Source of the DNA: Undaria pinnatifida | Lineage: Eukaryota; Sar; Phaeophyceae; Laminariales; Alariaceae | Length of the DNA stretch: 64,000 nucleotides | Reading direction: 5' to 3' | Assembly: GCA_012845835.1 (NCBI GenBank) | Contig: JABAKD010000002.1 | Span: forward strand, 9,834,120-9,898,119 | Part shown: positions 53,333 through 62,801 of the stretch, in pieces | Layout: each line of letters opens with the position of its first letter | How positions within the stretch are numbered: position 1 is the first letter of the stretch | Notes under the pieces: generated by a model | The model's input: only the letters and a program-made list of their open reading frames with translations | Told to the model about the DNA's origin: nothing | The model's database searches: none | Made by a program: the position numbers and the translations under genes

Positions 53333-53592
53333 CTAAATACGACGCAACTGCACAGGAAGCTGCCGGCACACAACGAAGCCCCAGCACAACCAATGCTCTG
53401 CAACGAAAACATGGAGGGGATTCGCCGGGGTCGGAGTTGAAGAGGACGCTGAGATCGACGGCAACGCGGACGTTGTCTTGTCCTTTGTCTTTTGCTCGCC
53501 TTTGGCGCGCTTGTTGACGGCGGCGAAAATGCGGTCTTGGTTGATGCGAACGTGTCGTCGGTACGGGTGCAATCGAAGCACTTTTTCCCGAT
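53333..53592 (-). CDS. Candidate terminal exon, hypothetical protein
   Basis: Minus strand. A good acceptor (TTTCGCACTACACTCGCAG) precedes an open frame of about 86 codons. It begins REKVLRLHPYRRHVRINQDR and IFAAVNKRAKGEQKTKDK, then Ser/Pro-rich text, and ends at a stop near 53333. Third positions are GC-rich in the first 45 codons. The tail may be intronic if a donor exists after NPLH. The plus strand is also open here, which lowers confidence. No family is recognised. Confidence 0.35.
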
Positions 53593-53654
53593 CTGCGAGT
53601 GTAGTGCGAAAAACATCAAAGGTAAAAGAAATCTAAGAAGAGGGACATATGCTG

Positions 53655-53745
53655 TACATGCAAAGTGTACTCTGTACAAGGTTCCCCTTGGGGATTTGGG
53701 TGACGTGAAATCTCGGGGGTGTCGCAAGTCGAAATGGTACACGCC
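53655..53745 (+). repeat. Dispersed coding-like repeat J, copy 2
   Basis: TACAAGGTTCCCCTTGGGGA to GGGGGTGTCGCAAGTCGAAA matches the inverse of 49680-49770 in both DNA and the frame LYKVPxxD...GCRK. Confidence 0.4.
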
Positions 53746-53784
53746 GGTAACACACTCCCTCGTGTCCCATGTTGGAGCAGAAAG

Positions 53785-54005
53785 GAGTCATACTACTACT
53801 GCTGCTGCTACTGCTACTAGTGCTGCTGCTACTGCTATTACTACTACTAGTTGCTACTGCTAATACTAAGACTACTACTGCTGCTGCTACTGCTACTACT
53901 ACCACTTCTACTGCTACTACTGCTACTACTACTGCTACTACTAGTACTAGTACTGCTACTGCTACTATTACAACTACTTCTAATTACTACTACTACTACT
54001 ACTAT

Positions 54006-54042
<37 letters not shown>

Positions 54043-54107
54043 GCTACTACTGCTACTACTACTACTACTACTACTATTACAACTATTACTGCTACTATTA
54101 CTACTAT

Positions 54108-54143
<36 letters not shown>

Positions 54144-54165
54144 CATTACTACTACTGCTGTGTAA
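53785..54165. repeat. Long CTA/CTG trinucleotide microsatellite
   Basis: About 380 bp is almost entirely ACT or ACTGCT triplets, purest at 53985-54060 and 54115-54145. Long open frames on both strands (poly-Tyr, poly-Thr, poly-Leu, poly-Val, poly-Ser) are products of the repeat. Confidence 0.95.
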
Positions 54166-54974
54166 AAGGGTCCTGATACAATGGTAGTATGTACACCCCA
54201 CAGAGAGCTGCATGCGATGAGGCTAAAACAACCAATCACAATTCGTGCGGACAAAAACAGTCGCACCACAGGTCGTGCGTGGTGCGTGCTGTGTGTTCCC
54301 TTCATGCGGCGGGGTACAAATCATCACAATTAATGCGGATGCAAAATCAGTCGTGCGATAGGCTTCGCATGGCAGCCGCGAGGCGGTGTCAATTCATGTC
54401 AAGTCCGAACGTCTCCCCTTAGTTATTTGCCAGAGTTCGCGGCTTTGAAGGCCCAGAGCACGCCCCACGGACCTCGGTGGGGCCCGCACCTGCGCTTTGG
54501 TGTACGCGCTGGTCCCCTGCGTGCGCCGCGGCCGAGGACACGAGAAAAGACCCCGGGCCGGAAGAGGAAGAAATGCCGAAGTGCGATAAAGGTCAATTTG
54601 GTACATAGTAATATGAGTCGATAAATATGTGCTTGAAACTCTTTTTCAAACATCAAAATTTCAAACAATTGTACACAAACGACATTAAATATCCCTGCTA
54701 GTAGTTTTTTTTATTTTTTACAAAGAAAAAGGCGGGGGGAAAAAAACACTTGAAAATACAAAAGGAAAAAATACGTCAGCTGCTGCACGTTATCTGTTCT
54801 TGCACACTGCACACACACTCTGTGCGCACGCACACGACATGGCAAGCATGCACGTTTTGGAGGTGGATGGTGCGGTCGGGTCTGCTTCGTCGGCTCAGGC
54901 AGAACCACCTCAAGCATCCCCAGCTGTTTCCGACCATTCCGGACTTCTTCTCCCGGCCGCACCCCGACTAGTTT
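54166..54974. other. Unassigned region
   Basis: TGCGATGAGGCTAAAACAACC-like and GTGCGATAGGCTTCGCATGG text hints at short repeats. The GC-rich block 54430-54570 is open on both strands without splice support. Confidence 0.3.
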
Positions 54975-55110
54975 CCCGACCGATTTCTCGACTGTGTTCC
55001 CTACCGTTTTCCCCACTATGTTCCCGACCGATTTCCCGACCAGTTCCCGACCAGTTCCATGATCCCGTCCCGCCAAGAAATCGTGGAGTCCCGTCCCGCC
55101 CCGTCAACCA
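54975..55110. repeat. TCCCGACC-type short tandem repeat
   Basis: Units of GTTTCCCGACCGATTTC, TGTTCCCTACCG, TTCCCCACTATG and TTCCCGACCAG recur about eight times, ending in GTCCCGCC repeats. On the minus strand it translates to a KSVGN-like repeat with no further support. Confidence 0.65.
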
Positions 55111-55954
55111 AATGGCTTTCCACCTTCCCGTCCTATTCCCGTCCCGGGGTAAGCAAACGGGAACCTTTTCCCAGACCGTCGCTCGGGAAGATCCAAAACA
55201 AACCCGCCTGCGGCGTGCTAAACGTGTACCTCGCGGTGCCTTCGTTACCGCGCGTACCCTTGAAAATTAGCTAATCATGCAGGTGCTCTTCCACTTCCAA
55301 GCAATGCCGTTGTTGCGAGCGCAGACAACGCGCCGGTTGCACTGCTGTGCAGGCGTTAGCTTGGAGCGTTCCTCCGCGCATTCCTGCTCAAGTCCGGACC
55401 AGCCGCCGCTTGCAAAGTCAGGCGAGGTATCGGTGCGGCCGGCTGCGCTAGACCCGCCCGCAGAAGCGAGCAACGCAGCAATGGGCTTGCGCTTTCCAAC
55501 AGCAGGTGCTGTGTTGAAGAGCTCGCCGGCAGCATGCTCGCCAGCAGCACCAACGGACCACGCACCCCCAAGACCAGCAACAGACAGCCTCCAGCACCAG
55601 CAGCAGACGTTGCACCGCCTGTAGTGCTACAGCCAGCAGTGCTGTCGCCCTCGAGCGTCGAAAGAGCCTGCGCTGGGATGCCGAAGCCAGCGACCCCCAC
55701 GGCCTCGGGGACTGGTGGTCGCAGTTCCAGAAGCAGCAGGGCCTGCAGCAGCACCAGAAGTAGCACCGTTCACACAAAAAAAAAACACTCGTAGCACGAG
55801 CAGCGTTGCCGTTTTCCGTGTGCATTACGAAATTCCAGGGAACGGCTTGACGCCGTGGAGTTTGCGAGGGGTCATACAAAGGTGAAGGTTGACAGGTCTG
55901 ACGCATCGTTGAAAAAAACCCCGCAAGATACACGTTGCCCACATGTATCGTACT
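55111..55954. other. CAG-rich region without a supported gene
   Basis: Open on both strands in several frames because of CAG/CTG content (55260-55790). No start, splice or domain evidence favours one of them. Confidence 0.3.
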
Positions 55955-56234
55955 GACGCGTACTACGATAAAGGTGCACCAACCATTGTTTTTTCTGAGA
56001 TTTCCTCAATTTTGGGAGCTCAAGGACCTCTCCCAAAAAACTGGTTTGGAGTAAAATAAAACCGCTGACCGGATGAAAGATCCCATGGCCTAGGCACAGG
56101 ACGAGAATTCACGCAAAAAAAAAAAAAAAAAACTTTGATTTCCGACGATTGTATCAATAGGTAAAGGAGCCCCGTCATTCAGGAAACATTTTCGCCAAAA
56201 AAAAAGTATACCTCTACGTATCGTAACATGCGTC
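55955..56234 (+). mobile_element. Family E MITE, complete copy
   Basis: The left end GACGCGTACTACGATAAAGG and right end TACGTATCGTAACATGCGTC are imperfect inverted repeats. The inside has CCGGATGAAAGATCCCATGG and CCGACGATTGTATC, then GGAGCCCCGTCATTCAGG, the right half of the conserved site used by the PIF element elsewhere. Confidence 0.7.
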
Positions 56235-57096
56235 GAAATTAAAACGCCAGCTGCTACACAGCTGTGACAGAACCTGCAACGAAACGTCGGCTGTGACGTG
56301 GAACACGTCGGCTGCGACGTTGAACAAAGTGTTGAGAGCCCACCCAGCAGGTACGGAAGTCTTACGGACCAGTGGCGAGAATATAAAAGTTCCGCCAGCC
56401 AGCAGGGAGCAAAAACTACGTGACAGAGCCTGCAAGGAAGAAGTCAGCTGTGACGTTGAACAAGGTATGAAAAAGCCCACCAGCAGGTACGGAAGCCGTA
56501 TGGACCAGCGGCGAAAATATGACAGGGCCCGCCAGCCTGGCAACACAACTATGAAGGGCCCACCAGCGGGCACGATTCCTTGACGACCAGCAACTTCATA
56601 TCGGTAGTTATGTGCACTGCAAGTGTACAACCTCGTACTGTTGTGTAAATGTTGTACCAGGTACAACAGCGGTCCCACTTTACTGTTCGTTCAAGGCCTT
56701 GTCACGACTCGTTCTACAATAACAAGGGGGAGAGGGTGCAGAGGGCAGGGCCACAGATAGAGCGAGACGGCGTAGACTCTTTCCTTGCCACGACCGATAG
56801 CATTAGGCAGCAACACCGCACAGCCTTCTGCGCGTTGAAACATACGCGCAGCAGTTACAAACCAGCCATTTATTAAGTGGACAGCGGGTTGTCGTTCGAT
56901 GCTTCTTCGGAAGTGTATAGGGGCGAGGACTTGGCCCTTGCGGCTGAAGGGGGCGGGGCCAGGAGAACAGGGAGGTACATCTAGTGTTCGTAGTTTTTGG
57001 TTGTTGGAAACATCATTTCACGCTTTCATCGGGATGCTGTGTTCTTTCGTCATGTTTCTGGTTTTTGACACTCACGTTACATTGTCAGATGGCAAA
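56235..57096. other. Region with local direct repeats and one palindrome
   Basis: GTGACGTTGAACAAGGT-like, CCCACCAGCAGGTACGGAAG and GACCAGCGGCGAAAATAT-like text occurs twice (near 56312-56390 and 56450-56520), a diverged duplication of about 135 bp. GTTGTACCAGGTACAAC at 56651-56667 is a perfect palindrome with a single central base. No gene supported. Confidence 0.45.
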
Positions 57097-57140
57097 TGAA
57101 ATAATAATAATAACAACAACAACAACAACAATAATAATAG
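57097..57140. repeat. AAT/AAC simple repeat
   Basis: AATAATAATAATAACAACAA continuing to ACAATAATAATAG. Confidence 0.85.
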
Positions 57141-57386
57141 TGCTTCTCAAATGCCCTACGGAGGGGCCGGTCGGCCTTTCTCTACGAGTAGTGCGGGCCA
57201 ATCGGGATCTTCACGCCTACTTATCGCAGCGTGCACCCCGAAAACAGGAAGCTACGTACCTGATTGCAAAAAAGGGTACTGCATATATGCGTCTTTTTTT
57301 GCCACAGCTCGGCCTTGTGCCCGCTTGCCCCCGGACCCGATTTCCACCCAGATCTGAGCCCTCCAAACTGACCCTCGGTGTATAGT

Positions 57387-58677
57387 GTAGTGCGTTAGGG
57401 ACCGCCGCGTGAGGGAGCCGCCGGAGCGTTTTTGGGCAGCGGGACCGCCGAGCGAGGGGACCGCCAAGGGGTTTTGAGCAGCGGGATCACCGAGAGAGGG
57501 GACCGCTACGTAAGAGGTTTTGGGTAGCGGGACCGCGGAGTGAGGGGACCGCCAAAGGCTTAAAGGCAGCGGGACAACCGATTTCACTTCATACTGAAAC
57601 GTACTGATGTCCTATTTTTCTATACCGTATTTAAGTTTAATACGCGTTCGGAAAACGAGGTATCCGGACCGAGTTTATACTAAAACGTACAGATTTTCCC
57701 CATTAAATTACGTACAGATTTCCTATTTTTCTACACCGCATATAAGTTTAATACGCGTTCGGAAAACGAGGTATCCGCGGACCGAGTTTATACTAGAACG
57801 TATCATACAGATTTCCCCTGTTGTTAAATATTCCTACGTGGTATTTTCTATACCGTATATAAGTTTAATACGCGTTGGGAAAACGAGGTATCCGGACCGA
57901 GTTTATACTAAGACGTACAGATTTCCCCTATTGAACATTTATTTTTCCCTATTAAAACTTAAAACCTGTACGTTTTAGTATAAACTCGGTCCGGATACCT
58001 CTTTCCCTATTAAAAACTTGAAATCTGTACGTGTCTGTATCACACCTTGGACCTGTAAGCTCTGACTCTGCTCCCCTGCGCGCTCCGCGTGCAGGTCGTC
58101 GCCTACACAGCTGGGCCAGGTGTGCCCAATGCTATCGCTCATACGACTATGAATTGCCGCATTGATCTGATTGGTCAAACTTCTTACGTACGTACAAAAC
58201 CCATATTTTCTCATACTTCGATAATATTCTGCTTTTAGTATAAACTCAGTCCGGATACCTCGTTTTCCCATAATTTTTTAGTAGGGAAAATCTGTACGTT
58301 TTAGCACAAACTCGGTCCGGATACCTCGTTTTCCCAACGCGTATTAAACTTAAACTTATTTCATAGGGAAAATCTCTACGTTCTAGTATAAACTCGGTCC
58401 GGATACCTCGTTTTCCGAACGCGTATTAAACGTATATACGGTATAGAAAAATAGGAAATCTGTTCGTTCTAATAATAAGTCAAATCGGTTGTCCCGCTGC
58501 CTCAAAGCCTTTGACGGTTCCCTCACTCGGCGGTCCCGCTACCCAAAACCTCTCAACGGTCCCCTCTCTCGGTGGTCCCGCCGTTCAAAACCGTTGGCGG
58601 CCCCCTCGCTCGGCGGTCCCGCTGCCCAAAAACGCTCTGGCGGTTCCCTCACGCGGCGGTCCCCTAACGCGCTACAA
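57387..58677. mobile_element. Foldback-type element with long inverted arms
   Basis: The left arm (about 57387-57960) has a GC-rich block of about four 49-bp units (GACCGCCGAGCGAGGGGACC) and then about three units of 107-125 bp with GTTTAATACGCGTTCGG and CGAGGTATCCGGACCGAG. The right arm (about 57962-58677) carries the same blocks inverted and in reverse order. The middle of about 250 bp is unique. Termini are GTGTAGTGCGTTAGG and CCTAACGCGCTACAA. GTGTATA flanks both sides (57380-57386 and 58678-58684), a candidate 7-bp target duplication. No transposase frame is present; open frames in the arms are unit translations. Confidence 0.8.
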
Positions 58678-58689
58678 GTGTATATAAGA

Positions 58690-58765
58690 ATATTATTAAT
58701 GCGTCAGCTGCGAGTTCGATCAGTTTAGGGGTGGATACTCATCTTTGCAAGCTGTTAGCCGCCGG
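58690..58765 (+). repeat. Single copy of the D/TIR terminal motif
   Basis: GCGTCAGCTGCGAGTTCGAT, CAGTTTAGGGGTGGATACTC and ATCTTTGCAAGCTG match the left end of the element at 40265. No inverted partner nearby. Confidence 0.5.
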
Positions 58766-58779
58766 CATGGCCCACCAAG

Positions 58780-59460
58780 GATCCTCATCCCACCGTGACC
58801 TAATGCACCAAAATCGAGGGTTTCCACAGAACGGGCACGGCCAAAAGGCTAACACGCTACAACTAGCACAAAGTTTAGAGGGTGTGCAGCGCGCAGAGGC
58901 TTTTTTTTCTTCACATCTGGGTGTTCCACCAATCGGCCACAGCCACTACAACCAACGCAACCTCAGGGTGAATTTTTCACACCCCGGGGTTTCCACCAAA
59001 TGGCCACAGCCAAAAACAAAATTTACTATACTACAAGCAACACAAACCGTGAGAGGGTGTCCCAGAGTATTTTCTTCGCCCCCGGGAATTCCACGAAACG
59101 GCACAACCAAAAGAAAAATGCTCTACCTGGTATAGCCAACCAATAGAAACACTACAGAGGGTATGCACTCTATTTTTTTTTCACACCCGGGGTTTCCGCC
59201 AAACGGCCGTAGCCAAAAGAAAAACAATCTATTAATACCAGGTATACTATTAATACAACCTAGGCAATCCATAACAGGGTGGTCAGAGTGTTATTTTCAC
59301 AACCCAGAGTTGCCACCAAACGACACAGCCAAAATAAAAATACGCCGCAACCCACCATGAACTGGTGGTGGCTGTGCGGAGTAGTTTTTTTCACACCCGG
59401 GGTTTCCACCGAATGGCCACAGTCGAACGAAACATGCTACGACGGCAGAGGTGCGCCATT
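58780..59460 (+). repeat. Degenerate tandem repeat, unit about 105-125 bp
   Basis: About six units show CACACCCGGGGTTTCCACC, a GGCCACAGCCAAAA phrase, a TAC-rich stretch and GAGGGTGTGCAGAG followed by a T run. The same unit type recurs in tandem at 62190-62760, on the far side of the PIF element region. Confidence 0.7.
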
Positions 59461-59467
59461 TTTTTCG

Positions 59468-60240
59468 GAGGCTACAGGCTGGTTCACGTTAAAACCCCCA
59501 AATCTTTTATTCCCCGGCAAATGTCCACGCCGTCTTGTCGATTCAGACCGTGAAATTTTGCACACGCCTTCTACGTGCCCTTGCACAGACCTCACCCGAT
59601 GTGCTGCTTTTGTTTCTGTTGTTTTTATTTCGCCTGGTTTTTCGTCAGTTAAGATTTTTCGGAAAATGTTGACCACCTTAACCTAAAAATGTTTCGAGGG
59701 AAAAAAAAAGAAAACGCGGGTCAAACCTCGGGATGGGCATGTAAAACACGTGTGCAAAATTTCAGGGTCCATCTCTCAAAAACGGCGTGGACATTTGGCC
59801 TTTTGAGGGTAAAACTGGGCAAGATACGGTATTTCCTTCGAATTGCTTGTTTTTTAGTGTAGGATCCAGTTTTTTTGCCAGATTTTGCTTAATGTTGAAC
59901 ACAGGCAGGTCAGATCTTCGATATTTTGCGCGAAAAATTCTATAGACGTGCCTCGGAGCACGTTCAACCGGACAGTGCAAAATGCGGCACAGTTTGTTTT
60001 TTTTCGCCCCCGCCGGGAAAAATCCTGCATATTTTTGAAAAAGTTGAAGGCCTGTCATTGGTCGATACGATTTTCGCTCCTAAAGACAGCCCGAGGCCGG
60101 TAGCATTTGCTTTTGGCTATGTCGCCCTCTTCCACTGGTCATGTGGGTCACTATGATACCAACTATTCACTCTTTGACTAGATATTGCGAGCGGCATTCG
60201 TGGGGGAGATTTTTTTTTTTTTTTACTTGAACCAGCCTGT
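59468..60240. mobile_element. Family H element, fullest copy
   Basis: The left end ACAGGCTGGTTCACGTTAAA and right end TTTACTTGAACCAGCCTGTA are inverted repeats of about 20 bp with two differences. Internal phrases GGGCATGTAAAACACGTGTG and CTCAAAAACGGCGTGGACAT are shared with 13817-14629 and 24370-24720. A right sub-terminal phrase (GCGAGCGGCATTCGTGGG) is shared with 26058. No transposase frame is seen. Confidence 0.6.
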
Positions 60241-60294
60241 ACTCGCTCGAGGAGCTCTGTACCTTTCTTAACCCACAAAGCTGATCTTTTAAAA

Positions 60295-60365
60295 AGTTGA
60301 AAAACGTCAGCTGTGAGTACGACCGATTGGATGGTTGTACTCAACCTTTGCAAGCTGCGTGATAC
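60295..60365 (+). repeat. Single copy of the D/TIR terminal motif
   Basis: ACGTCAGCTGTGAGTACGAC, CGATTGGATGGTTGTACTC and AACCTTTGCAAGCTGCGTGA. It abuts the family H right end. Confidence 0.5.
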
Positions 60366-60532
60366 ATCTATATTTCCTATTATGACAATGATGCTCGTGA
60401 ATTAAAGCTACGATATGGTTGTTAACACGTACCTGGTACACAGTTTCACAAAGTTCACGGAAGGTCGCTCTCGCGTGTTCTATATTTTATCCTCATGAAG
60501 GATTTTTCTTTTTTTTTCGCATGCATTTACTT

Positions 60533-60815
60533 TCCAGCTTCTGGACAAGCCGTGGTCACAGGTGTCATCCCTTCTTCCCCCCGGTTCTTGCCTTCAACTT
60601 TTATCGCGCATAGGGTTCAGCAATCCCACTTCTCGTCGATTTTTCATCGAGTGTTGCTAACTCACGCTCTCGCGCTTTCCGCAAGTCAATTTGTGCACAA
60701 GAAAAAGTCCCCACGAATTTATACGAGTATGCACTCGGGAGGATTCGAACTCACGAAACTGACCTATACCAGGCTCGAGGATAACCTGGTACGCCACCGG
60801 GGCGACCGGCTACAA
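60533..60815 (-). mobile_element. SINE-1 element with tRNA-like head
   Basis: On the minus strand the head (about 60812 to 60735) has an A-box-like GGTGGCGTACCAGG and a B box GAGTTCGAATCC (around 60741-60751). The body runs on to 60533 and contains the complement of CGCGCATAGGGTTCAGC and CTTCTGGACAAGCCGTGGTC, shared with 19690-19965 and 16975-17130. It fits a RNA polymerase III-transcribed retroposon; cloverleaf pairing is incomplete. Confidence 0.6.
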
Positions 60816-60959
60816 GGATGTAGGTCGGTGACTCCCAGGATGTTGTCATGGTCAACAGGACGATTTTCCACAACCATTCTGAGCACTGCTACGGTAAAAC
60901 CCGCAGAGGGCAGGTATTATATGAAGCAGGATATTGTTATATGGCATGGTCAACAGAAC
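60816..60959. repeat. Diverged family D fragment
   Basis: GTAGGTCGGTGACTCCCAGG, TGGTCAACAGGACGATTTTC and GTAAAACCCGCAGAGG follow the order of the family D inverted copy at 25160-25250, but far more diverged. Confidence 0.4.
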
Positions 60960-61086
60960 CCGCATAGAGGGATTTGATTTGGAGAAAAACTAGTACCTCC
61001 CTACGAGTAAGTCATGTCCTGGTGATATAAAAAAAAAACGAAAAAAAACAGCAAAAACAGATGAAAAATCCCGGCGATATTGGGTT
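60960..61086 (+). mobile_element. Family E MITE interrupted by the PIF element, left part
   Basis: GTCATGTCCTGGTGATATAA, an A run, CAGATGAAAAATCCCGGCG and ATATTGGG match the 53010-53175 region of the complete copy. The remainder resumes at 62094. Confidence 0.6.
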
Positions 61087-61089
61087 TAA

Positions 61090-62093
61090 GGCCGTTTCTT
61101 ATAGCATTGGATTCTCATCTTCGATTCCGCCAGAATCCGATTTGAGCCCATTTCCGCCTTCTTATAGACACGGATTTTGGCACAATCCAATTCGGAAAAA
61201 TCCGATTTCAGCTTTTCGAGTTGCGGCCACTCGGATTCCTGACCAAAATCCGAGACGCTGCCCAACCCGGATTTCTGTCTCGGATTATTTGAAACTCTCT
61301 GGTTGCGCCGCGCGCGCGCGCACACACACACACACATCGGGCTACCCCACATGCGTGCTGCAGTGCCGGCGCTGTTAGGGCTGCTGGGCGTCGCCCGTGG
61401 GCTAGCCTACGAACTTGGCTTGCCCTCGGGACGCGTGGTGCACCATCAAATGGCCGCGACAGCGAGAGAAAAAGCTGGTGTCGACGTTTCTGCTGTCTTT
61501 GCCACCACGCTAGCTGCCTTCCATCTGCAGCAGCAGCGTAGTGTCGCCACCTGGGACCTCATCTTACAAGACTACGAAGACGAGCTAGAGCCCGACACAG
61601 AGGACGATGAGATGTCAAGGGCTGTCAAGAGGCGGCGTGTGCACCCTCGCAAAGACTACACAAAGTCGGGTTGGTGGCAGGAGCTGGAGGAGCTGCATGA
61701 GTATCTGCTTCTGTGTCATGCCTCCAACACCGCACTCTGCAAAATGCTCTATAGCTGCTTCCGCCAGGCTGTTGTAGCTTAGCAACAGCGACTCTGGTGC
61801 CTCTTGGTCCGGCATGTTTGCAACGTCTGTGTGGTCTGCTGAGTGTGGTCTGCTGCCTCTGCGCTGCGTCTGTATGTCTGTATCGGTCTGCTGTGTGCTG
61901 CTGCTGCTGCTGCTGCTGTGTGGTGTTGGGTTTTGCGCGCGCTGTTTTAAAAAAAAAATGACAGTCCTGCTGAAATCCGTCTGACAAAATCCGTTCGCTA
62001 TAAGAAAGGTCGGGCTTTCTTCTCCGCCCGAATTTTGCCGAATCGGATTCTGGCGGAATCGAAGATGAGAATCCAATGCTATAAGAAACGGCC
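61090..62093. mobile_element. PIF/Harbinger-type DNA transposon, deletion derivative
   Basis: Perfect 53-bp terminal inverted repeats begin GGCCGTTTCTTATAGCATTG. TAA flanks both ends directly (61087-61089 and 62094-62096), the 3-bp target duplication typical of PIF/Harbinger. Length is 1004 bp. GATTTTGGCACAATCC-like subterminal palindromes lie next to the left end. Internal open frames are on the plus strand (61351-61782) and, overlapping, on the minus strand. No DDE catalytic domain fits in the remaining space, so it is most likely non-autonomous. The identical TIRs point to a young insertion. Confidence 0.9.
61351..61782 (+). CDS. Hypothetical protein inside the PIF/Harbinger element
   Basis: ATG at 61351 opens 143 codons to TAG at 61780-61782. 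The protein begins MRAAVPALLGLLGVARGLAY. It has a helical middle (VFATTLAAFHLQQQRS), an acidic patch (DYEDELEPDTEDDEMS), a basic patch (AVKRRRVHPRKDY) and a segment TKSGWWQELEELHEYLL. An aromatic WW after a basic DYTxS stretch occurs at the start of some Harbinger transposases, so this may be the N-terminal remnant of a transposase whose DDE domain is lost. That link is inference from pattern and location. A ribosome would have to skip no upstream ATG in this frame; a CA repeat precedes the start. Confidence 0.5.
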   Translation: MRAAVPALLGLLGVARGLAYELGLPSGRVVHHQMAATAREKAGVDVSAVFATTLAAFHLQQQRSVATWDLILQDYEDELEPDTEDDEMSRAVKRRRVHPRKDYTKSGWWQELEELHEYLLLCHASNTALCKMLYSCFRQAVVA

Positions 62094-62165
62094 TAAGGAG
62101 TCCCGAAGTTCAGAAAACGTTTTTTTCGCCGAAAAGGCTTGCCTCTATCGCAGCCGGCGTCAAAA
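62094..62165 (+). mobile_element. Family E MITE, right part after the PIF insertion
   Basis: GGAGTCCCGAAGTTCAGAAA, ACGTTTTTTTCGCCG and CCTCTATCGCAGCCGGCGTC continue the interrupted copy and end in its (decayed) right terminus. Confidence 0.65.
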
Positions 62166-62189
62166 ACAAAAATCATATTATAACAACCA

Positions 62190-62420
62190 ACATGCCAAAC
62201 CAGAGGGTGTGCTGAGCTGTTTTTTCACGCACGAGTTTTCACCAAACCGCCACAGCCAAGAGCGAAATGCACTACACTACACGTGTGCTGAACTGTTTTT
62301 TCACGCACGAGTTTTCACCAAACCGCCACAGCCAAGAGCGAAATGCACTACACTACACGTGTGCTGAGCTGTTTTTCACGCACGAGTTTTCACCAAACCG
62401 CCACAGCCAAGAGCGAAATG
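62190..62420 (+). repeat. Near-perfect 76-bp triplication
   Basis: GTGTGCTGAGCTGTTTTTTC starts units at 62207, 62283 and 62359, with exactly 76-bp spacing and one or two differences. The unit is the same type as at 58780-59460 (CCAAACCGCCACAGCCAAGA). Confidence 0.85.
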
Positions 62421-62535
62421 CACTACACTAAACTACACTACACTACACCACACTACACTACACTACACTACTCTACACTACACTACACTACACTACGCTA
62501 CACTACTCTACACTACACTACACTACACTACAACT
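62420..62535. repeat. CACTA pentanucleotide microsatellite
   Basis: About 22 units of CACTA with a few variants (AACTA, CACCA, CTCTA, CGCTA). It grows out of the CACTACACTACAC end of the preceding tandem unit. Confidence 0.9.
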
Positions 62536-62760
62536 AGCATGAACTAGAAACTGGAGGGTTTCCAGAGAGTTATTTTTTCAAGCCCGGCGTACCCATGAAA
62601 CGGCCACACACAGCCAAAAGCAAAACGCACTACAAAGTACAACTAACATGGCCTACGAAAGGTGTGCATTGCAGAGTTATTTTTTTCGCGCTAGGGGTGT
62701 CCATCAAACGCCCACAGCCAAAAGCAAAATACGTTACCACCAACAACAGCGGTACCGACT
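62536..62760 (+). repeat. Further diverged units of the 58.8/62.2-kb tandem repeat
   Basis: GAGGGTTTCCAGAGAGTTAT, AACGGCCACACACAGCC, GTGTGCATTGCAGAGTTAT and AACGCCCACAGCCAAAAGC mark two more units. Confidence 0.6.
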
Positions 62761-62801
62761 ACGATCGAGGGCGCGAGTCGGGCAAGGGGGCGCAAAGCTA
62801 A

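Noticed and set aside
53769-54305. Long poly-Tyr, poly-Leu, poly-Ser and poly-Val frames
   Set aside because: Pure trinucleotide microsatellite; open on both strands for that reason alone.
54423-55794. Several overlapping frames on both strands in GC- and CAG-rich DNA
   Set aside because: No frame stands out in codon bias, starts or splice sites, and short tandem repeats explain the openness.
57607-57978. 123-codon frame with repeated SLIRVRKTRYPDRVYTK
   Set aside because: It translates the tandem units in the left arm of the foldback element.
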